A stretch of DNA of 25,560 bases from positions 4,056 through 29,615 of the forward strand of contig JAKCWW010005978.1 of assembly GCA_026260175.1 (NCBI GenBank), given 5' to 3'. Source of the stretch: Reticulitermes lucifugus. Lineage: Eukaryota > Arthropoda > Insecta > Blattodea > Rhinotermitidae. The notes beneath the pieces are model-generated. The model had not been told where the DNA came from and searched no databases. It saw nothing but the letters and a program-made list of their open reading frames with translations. How positions within the stretch are numbered: the first letter of the stretch is position 1; every line of letters begins with the position of its first letter. Below, in pieces: positions 19,628 through 25,560 of the stretch. A program made the translations under genes and the position numbers.

Positions 19628-21843
19628 CTGAATTAGAAGCACAGTCTCCTAAAATTTCTTGAAGCTGCTTAAGTTTAAAATGTAACTGAACATGATATGC
19701 AACAAAATGTTTTCACAAAAAGGACAATTACCAACAGCATCTTTGTTCAGTTTAGTTTATTGTTCAAGTGTCTGACAAAGGACTTGTCAATTTCTATCAA
19801 TCACAGTTTATACGTAACTAAACATAACCGTGTTAAAATTATATAAACAAAATATACCAACAATATATAAACTAAAACATGACAAATCATCAAGTCTCAT
19901 TTCACTCACAGACTAATATCAATCACATTTATTATGACATATCCTTCCATCCAGTAAATTGCATGCTGTACAAGGAAGGATCCTGACTCCCTTTTTAAAA
20001 CCCCGTTTTTAATTCTTGTACACCATTATGCATCCTGTCATGTTAGTTCCTTCCCATATTTACTACACCTTTTCTCAAAAAGATGTGTTAAAGAACTGAA
20101 CATGGAGAACCAATTTTTTCCATGGACTATAATTGTGAATGTCTACATTCAGTTCCACACTTTCCTTCTAATACAACTGTTTCAATTATGCATACACTTA
20201 TTGGCAGGATATTCAAATCCCTGAAAATCTACTTACAAGAAATGTTTCTCTACACAACTGATTAATCACATAACCCTCTTTTTGCAATCTAAGCTGCCTT
20301 TAATTCCAGTATCCCCAAAAAACTAAACCACATATCAGATGGATATGAAAATTAGGAATATAAATACTCCATATGACATGTTGGCCCATTACTTCCTTTA
20401 AAGAGTTTACAATGTAACATACTTTCCTCAATCTGAGCAACTTCACATGAATATTCCATTGAACACATTCTGTGAGGCAATGTCACTACAGACTTGCAGC
20501 ATGCAATGAGTACAAATGCAAATGTCTTGCGCATAAGCTTTTCAGTTACTCATTAATACTTTCATTACTATTTAGCTACCTTGTAGCAGCCACTTACAAT
20601 CAATGTACAGTTCCTTTGCTCCAACCGCAATGTTTGGTTAATTCTGGTACTATTCCTCAACAAATTAACAGGACGAAAAATGTACAGCTACTTCATGCAG
20701 GACACTGCCATGGCCCACACAAACTTCTAAATGGCTGCCCCAGAACAGGTATTTGGAGAAAGGTCAACCACTCAGTGTGGCCTCCCTAAATCTCCAGGCC
20801 TGCATCTGTGTTCATGCAAACTAGTCAGTCTTTAAAAATTAACAATCTGCCAATATTTCACAAGAATTCCACTCTGTCAAGAAATATTTTCAGCACGAGT
20901 TGAAGAACACTTTGAGACTCCTCTATGAAATAAGGTACACTGAACTGCACTGGAAATATGGACTATAAACTCCCAGTGATGACAGGCTTCATGTGCAATA
21001 CAGCCCCCACAACAGCTAACATGTTGAGGCCCTGAGATTAAAGACACAATCTGTACACTGCTGTTGCTCAGGTATAACCCATTAGACACAAATGTAAACT
21101 TCTTGCACTGCAGAAATGTCATTAGAGTGGGTAATCTAAAATTTGCTACCTATAACATGTCTTGCAGCCTAGCGGCTACAGCAGACACAATAACAGGGAT
21201 ATGAATACAAGAGTCTGTACTGTCGCGTATCAAGTAACATATAAAGAGACAGATACAGTAGTAAACTTTTCCATTCCTTTGGTATTGCTGCTTATGCATG
21301 TAGACATCTGCTCGCTGATGGTGGCCATTCTTGGGTTGGCTCTGATACTTCTGGCACTCTACATTCATTCACATGAGCATACTCTTTATTCATTAGTTTC
21401 ACGAATTTAAGTTCATTTATGGGGGCACGTTACATGTGGACCTATATGAACGTAAAGCCCAATTCACTTTGTATAAAACCATGTAACTGCTAATGGCATA
21501 AGATAAACCTACAGGTTCATTACTGTGCTCAGTCAGTAAACATTTGCGGGGAAAATATTTAGCAAATGCAGACAAAAACTCCTTACGAACAACAATTTTA
21601 GGTGTTTATTCCCCGCAACAACTACACATCGATCACATACAAAGTTTAGTGCAATTTCCTATTCACATTACCAGTTTAAATTTTTCAGTTCTTGCCGACA
21701 GGGCTCTTGGCCAATACTACGTAGCTCCCGGTCTGCGATACGACCTAGTCAGAAATGGCCACTAACAAGAGTTCGTTTACAAACTTAAAATTCATATAAA
21801 CCAATACACACAAATATGTAAATAAAAGTACATATAATCTTAC
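19628..21843 (-). other. SR intron 1 (coding), 2216 bp
   Basis: AT-rich intron between the first coding exon and the RRM exon. Several short open frames exist on both strands, none recognised, and no clear repeat family was identified. Confidence 0.55.
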
Positions 21844-21901
21844 CTAAATCACCAACATACAGTTTGCAGTCAGAAGACCCAGAATCCCTGTAACGCGACA
21901 T
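21844..21901 (-). CDS. SR splicing factor x16/SRSF7, first coding exon
   Basis: The start codon is the ATG at 21901-21899. The 19 codons read MSRYRDSGSSDCKLYVGDL plus the first base of a Gly codon, ending at G|GTAAGA. KLYVGDL is the RNP2 motif of the RRM, which confirms that the frame begins at the family's usual N-terminus: SRSF3 and SRSF7 also start within about 15 residues of RNP2. Coding exons 58, 154, 198, 276 and 55 nt sum to 741 nt, 246 residues, close to the 238 residues of human SRSF7. The protein is expected to be nuclear, acting in constitutive and alternative splicing and mRNA export. Confidence 0.93.
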
Positions 21902-22140
21902 TCTATACGCCCTGGAAAAAGAGACATCGCTGAAGACGATCCTTGAATTACATTACAGTAACACCTTTCAACATTTATGGTCAACATACATCCAGTTACT
22001 TTGATAAATTTACCAACAACTCACCGAAAGCGCTGAAAGTAAAACAGAACAAGTTACTTCCTCGAAATCAAGCAACCGAACACATCCAAAACCTTCAGCC
22101 TCACCTACAACCAACCACCTTCTTTACATGACGCACTGCA
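21902..22140 (-). promoter_or_regulatory. Probable 5'UTR with a 113-bp intron
   Basis: Upstream of the ATG on the - strand the sequence TCTCTTTTTCCAG is an excellent splice acceptor, leaving only ten untranslated bases (21911-21902). A matching GTGAGT donor lies at 22024-22019 after CGCTTTCG. This predicts a 5'UTR intron at 21912-22024 and a non-coding first exon from 22025 to somewhere near 22100-22150. The start site itself is not determined. Confidence 0.5.
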
Positions 22141-22613
22141 GCGGAGACGCTATGGGTACGCTGGGTAATAGGCGGGAACTAGAAATGCTTGAAACACGTT
22201 CTGAAAACAATATAGAAATCGTCTCGGTCTTTTACGTCAAGGATGACATGTACTGCGCAGTATGGTTGTTAAAGCCCAACACTCAATTTTCAAATATCCT
22301 GACTGGTATATTCACTAAAACATACCAAAATCAAAGCTGCTTTATCGGTGTAACAAGATTGTATTTTTATGGACCTTGCAAAAAAAATTGTAGCGACCAC
22401 GACGAATACGTACGGGAGAGCGAGCGAGCAACAAAGGAAAGATCTTCATCATCATCTTCACACGGAATTGGTCACACAGACGCGGGCGTAAGCAATTTTG
22501 CTGAACGCGCGGGCTATATCGCTCAACTTGATGGGATCCGTGGCAGCAGTGTAGCTGCCACGCATTATTGCAGTGTCACGTTTATGTATGGCGGGAATGG
22601 CGAACGCTGGTAA
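22128..22613 (+). CDS. Open frame of 161 codons, divergent to the SR gene
   Basis: This is among the longest uninterrupted frames in the window (MTHCSGDAMGTLGNRRE at its start, ending FMYGGNGERW). It starts inside the likely SR promoter and runs the other way, through CpG-rich DNA. A low-complexity run (ERSSSSSSH) occurs at about residues 108-116. I recognise no domain, no signal peptide and no transmembrane segment. It could be a divergent transcript, a repeat-derived frame or chance in GC-richer DNA; chance is quite possible. Confidence 0.2.
   Translation: MTHCSGDAMGTLGNRRELEMLETRSENNIEIVSVFYVKDDMYCAVWLLKPNTQFSNILTGIFTKTYQNQSCFIGVTRLYFYGPCKKNCSDHDEYVRESERATKERSSSSSSHGIGHTDAGVSNFAERAGYIAQLDGIRGSSVAATHYCSVTFMYGGNGERW
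22129..22180. promoter_or_regulatory. Possible promoter elements of the SR gene
   Basis: TGACGCA (22129-22135, a CRE/AP-1-like half site) and GGCGGGAA (22171-22178, matching the E2F consensus) lie just upstream of the predicted first exon, where CpG content rises. Both are short and could be chance; no TATA box is evident. Confidence 0.25.
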
Positions 22614-23046
22614 AGTGTTAATTTCGGAAGTTTATTCAAGACGTACTTTATGGAGAGACGGCAATGTTAATTTCAAACGTAAGAACGTCACAATGTATGT
22701 TAAGGCAGGTGTTAGGTATTTTTCAAGTCTTTGTCCACTTACCTCATGTTTTTGCACTTTGACACCAAAACGATTTCAGGCTTCCGCCGAGATGTTGGAT
22801 AAATCTGCGGTCTTGTGGGGTATTACGCCACCTCGTGCGTTAATTGCTTACCGACGTTTCGGTCACATCTTTACGGGTCGTGTCCGAGTAGGAAAGAAAG
22901 CCAGCCTACATGTTTTTCCACCTGTCTTAGCTGTTTGCATTCTGGGTTCTCGTAGCAGCTTTACGTTGTTTGTATCCACCCCTCTCTCACCCTGGTTCTA
23001 CTGTATTGGCTATCATCACTTCATACGTATTGCTACCCCGCCGTAA
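22573..23046 (+). other. Second long open frame across a fold-back arm
   Basis: A 157-codon frame overlaps the previous one and continues through the left arm of the fold-back element, so most of it reads structural repeat sequence. No known domain is recognised. It is listed only because of its length; it is unlikely to be a gene. Confidence 0.15.
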
Positions 23047-23187
23047 TTTCTAGAATGTACTTTATCGGCTGGCTTTCTTTCCTACTTGGACTCTTGACCA
23101 GTAAAGATGGGACCGATACCTTGTCCCGAAACGTCGGTTAACAGTTACCACATGACGCAGCGTAATATCCCACAAGACCGCAGATTT
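22801..23187. mobile_element. Second fold-back element with hammerhead-like core
   Basis: The arms 22801-22906 and 23067-23187 are inverted copies. Their outer 28 bases (22801-22828 and 23160-23187) match at 27, and an inner 16-base block (22891-22906 and 23067-23082) matches exactly. On the + strand of the right arm, GGGAC (23109-23113) and GTCCC (23123-23127) form a stem followed directly by GAAAC (23128-23132) and GTCGG. The bases before the stem, GTAAAGAT, are a worn version of the hammerhead CUGANGA box. The left arm has lost the stem loop but keeps CCGAAACGTCGG. The sequence family differs from the element at 5024-5434, but the architecture is the same. Confidence 0.6.
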
Positions 23188-23828
23188 CTTTGACACCGCA
23201 GTCTGTACTACAACCAAAGTCCGACACCTTCAATCCCAAATGCAGTGCCCCATGTAATGACACTGTACCACCTTCAAGGTGGGAACCAATTCAAACATCC
23301 TACCTGCATTTTAGAGATAGTTTGCTTTAGCTGTGAGCAGTATATTCCTCCAGAACATTGATAACAATTCCAGTCTACAGTGTCCTAACCTCAAAACACA
23401 TAAGAATCTTCACCACTGTAAAAAGATCAATGCAAACCCCAAAAATATTAATGACAAAAGTGCAGACATTTCACGCTGGAAAAATGGAATTAGGAGTGCA
23501 CTGATCTTTATCAACATATTAATGCCATGTTGCTTTCCACCACTGGAGTGTTACATCTTTACATTTCTCAAAAGAAAGAATGCAAAATACATAAAAACTG
23601 AGGCTAGTTGTAGTTACAAAAGTCAGATGAAATAACTATTCTAAGTGACAACTGATTTGATAAAGCACATGTCAGTTTTGTCAAAGAGCTTGAAGTTACA
23701 GAATCTTCAAACACACAGGAAACTAAAATCCTGTTCCTGCAAAACCTTTTGTACTAGTAACAACTAAAATGTCATCAACAGAACAAAAACATGCTAAAAA
23801 AGTGTTAGCAAGTTCTGCAAAGGCAGAT
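23188..23828. other. Upstream sequence, nothing recognised
   Basis: AT-rich intergenic DNA. A 100-codon + strand open frame (23333-23635) shows no family features. Confidence 0.4.
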
Positions 23829-24540
23829 GGATTTAGTCAACACAGATGCCCCCAATTATATGCAACTGTCACCACATGAATGGAACATGCATTTAATAAG
23901 TGTGTTTAAATGAAACAGTGGGTGCCACAATACCATAGTCAGTATAGTGACTTTGCTAATGGGCTGGACAATCCAGGGCTCAATTCCCATCAGGGGCAAG
24001 AGATTTATCTCTCCTCCAGTGTCCAGGGCAGCTCTGGAGACTACCTAGCCCCCGACTGAATGGGCACTGAGGGCGAAGCAGCTGGGGCATGAAGCTGACC
24101 ACTCATCTCCAATTGGTGCCAAGGTTAAAAACGCATGGAACTATACCCATGCATGGACAGACTACTGCACCTTATTTTTTACATCAAACATGATCTGATT
24201 TCCAGCATGGGTATTTTTTCACAGTACACAAAATGGTTATAAATTTATAGGCCAACACAATATGTGATGAACTTAAAATTTGTATTAAAATGCTATCAGA
24301 AAAAAAACCACATCCTCATACAAAAAACTATTTACGTTTTTAGAAGTTTTACATGTGTAAACAGATTTAGTTGACACAAGCGCTGCCATTATATGAAACT
24401 GTCCCCCTTTGAAACAAAATATAAATCAAAATTATGATTACATCAGACAATCTCATTTCTGGTAGTGGTATTTTTGTCACAACACATACAGTGGTTACAC
24501 ATTTAGGGCCCAGCACTTCCCTACAGTGAACAGACAACAC
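23829..24540. repeat. Old direct duplication, first copy interrupted
   Basis: Copy A begins GATTTAGTCAACACAGATGC (about 23829) and copy B GATTTAGTTGACACAAGCGC (about 24364). Both continue with a similar ATTATATGMAACTGTC segment and later with a block of the form ATTTCYRGxRxGGGTATTTTTxxCAC...GGTTAxAxATTTA (about 24195-24255 and 24452-24506). In copy A the two blocks are separated by about 260 extra bases, which correspond to the SINE-like segment. Confidence 0.6.
23918..24178 (+). mobile_element. tRNA-derived SINE-like retroposon
   Basis: An inserted block has a tRNA-like head: TAGTCAGTATAGTGA as a box A-like region (from about 23936) and GGGCTCAATTCCC (about 23976-23988), close to the box B consensus GGTTCRANTCC. 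The body after it (CTCCAGTGTCCAGGGCAGCT, a GAATGGGCACTGAGGGC piece, GGTGCCAAGGTTAA, GCATGGAACTATACC) resembles the body of an insect SINE family I know from cockroach-like genomes. The duplicated flanks show it is an insertion. Diverged and without an obvious poly(A) tail. Confidence 0.6.
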
Positions 24541-25560
24541 ACAATGAAACAAAATTGAAATTAGAACAAAAATACAAGTTACACAAGTATATTTACATAG
24601 TCACAGAAATGATGTCACAATTACATATGTCATTCCAAAAGTCATGAGCACATAAAATATTGGAAGAAACAAAAGGAACAGACTGTGAATATCATCCATA
24701 TGTCCCATCAATCGCATAAAATCACTAGAAAGAAGCATACATGGCTGCTACCACTATACGAGCTTAAAGATCCCTTTATAGCAGCAATCCATTCAGTACC
24801 TAATAAACTGCTTGACATGACTTCCTGTACTGCATCATCCTCATACTGTTGACATGTCAGATGATTTTTACAGTCCACCACAGTATGAGGGGATAAAACC
24901 TGCTATATACCTCTTGGCTGTTGTCACTGCCTTCAATGGAGGGTGCAGTGTGAGGCTACAAAGAAAGAGAAGTCTTGCTTTTTACTATGTACACATGACA
25001 GTTTCTACTGCACATTAGGGTATCACACTGTGTTGAGTTTTCTCTTGGCAGGAAATCAACCAGTATGCAATACAAAACATTCTGTAACTCTGCCAGCTAA
25101 GGGTACAGTTCTGACCTTGTCTTCTTGAGACATGACATGCCATTTCCATGCCATCCTTCTGGGTTGAAACAAGCTATATGCAAGTCACTGCCCTTGGCGG
25201 CAAGTTGTCAAAGTATATGTGCTCACGCATTCATGCAAGTCCTTTTATGTTGTTCTGTGTTTCTGTCTTTAACCCATTTCACCCACTTTTTGACAATGGT
25301 GATGCATAAAATCATTCATTATGAACAGCTGCAGCCAAGCTGTTTCTAATTCATAATGAATTCAATCATTGTACACTGGTAGTCACTGACAAGCATTCAT
25401 AGTGGATTGTGGGAATGCTAGTGGGGTGGTACACAAACCAAACTTCTATTCATAATGGAGAGGATTTGTCATTATTGATATTTACAGCCCTTGTTCTCCT
25501 GTTCATTCATTCTGTAGTCTGTCTTACGACAGGTCCGTAGCCTCTTCCAAAGCGAGTTCT
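24541..25560. other. Right end of the window, no gene seen
   Basis: AT-rich DNA with short frames only. A stem-loop with TTCATTATGAA arms lies at about 25316-25360. The last 40 bases become more CpG-rich but are too few to interpret. Confidence 0.4.

Noticed and set aside
23936-23990. Possible tRNA gene
   Set aside because: Box A- and box B-like blocks are present, but no cloverleaf with acceptor stem can be formed, and the SINE-like body follows directly.
24367-24552. 61-codon minus-strand frame
   Set aside because: Lies in the second copy of a non-coding duplication and shows no conservation of the frame in the first copy.

Overview
The window looks like a stretch of insect nuclear genome: spliced genes with GT-AG introns, AT-rich introns and intergenic DNA, microsatellites, and many decayed transposable elements. 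The repeats (a piggyBac copy, Tigger/pogo fragments, a tRNA-derived SINE-like block, fold-back arms with hammerhead-like cores) remind me of termites, cockroaches or other Polyneoptera. That placement is inference; no marker gene here fixes the species.

Two protein-coding genes can be read by exon and phase. On the + strand, 1886-6124 holds the last three coding exons of a glycosyl hydrolase family 18 chitinase, whose earlier exons lie outside the window. Its introns carry a Tigger C-terminal fragment on the opposite strand (960-1320), a dispersed-repeat relic, a TA microsatellite, a LINE tail with a tandem duplication, a fold-back element and a pogo-type MITE. On the - strand, 10188-21901 holds a complete five-exon reading frame for an SR splicing factor of the x16/SRSF7 (9G8) type: RRM, CCHC zinc knuckle, RS domain and an 18-residue tail. 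Summed exons give 741 nt, 246 residues. A non-coding 5' exon and a 113-bp 5'UTR intron are likely at 21902-22140. The two genes converge tail to tail.

The 3.6 kb between them holds a Tigger N-terminal relic and a mariner/Tc1-type transposase relic. The 6.7-kb last intron of the SR gene holds a 2.7-kb piggyBac copy with TTAA target sites and a frameshifted transposase (one assembly gap inside), plus two unassigned minus-strand coding-like stretches. Upstream of the SR gene, 22128-23190 is richer in CpG and contains a second fold-back element; 23829-24540 is an old duplication split by a SINE-like insertion. The last kilobase shows little.

I do not see a clear new multi-gene system. The most worthwhile leads are the two fold-back structures with hammerhead-ribozyme-like cores, the possible poison exon in SR intron 3, and the unassigned coding-like pieces in SR intron 4.
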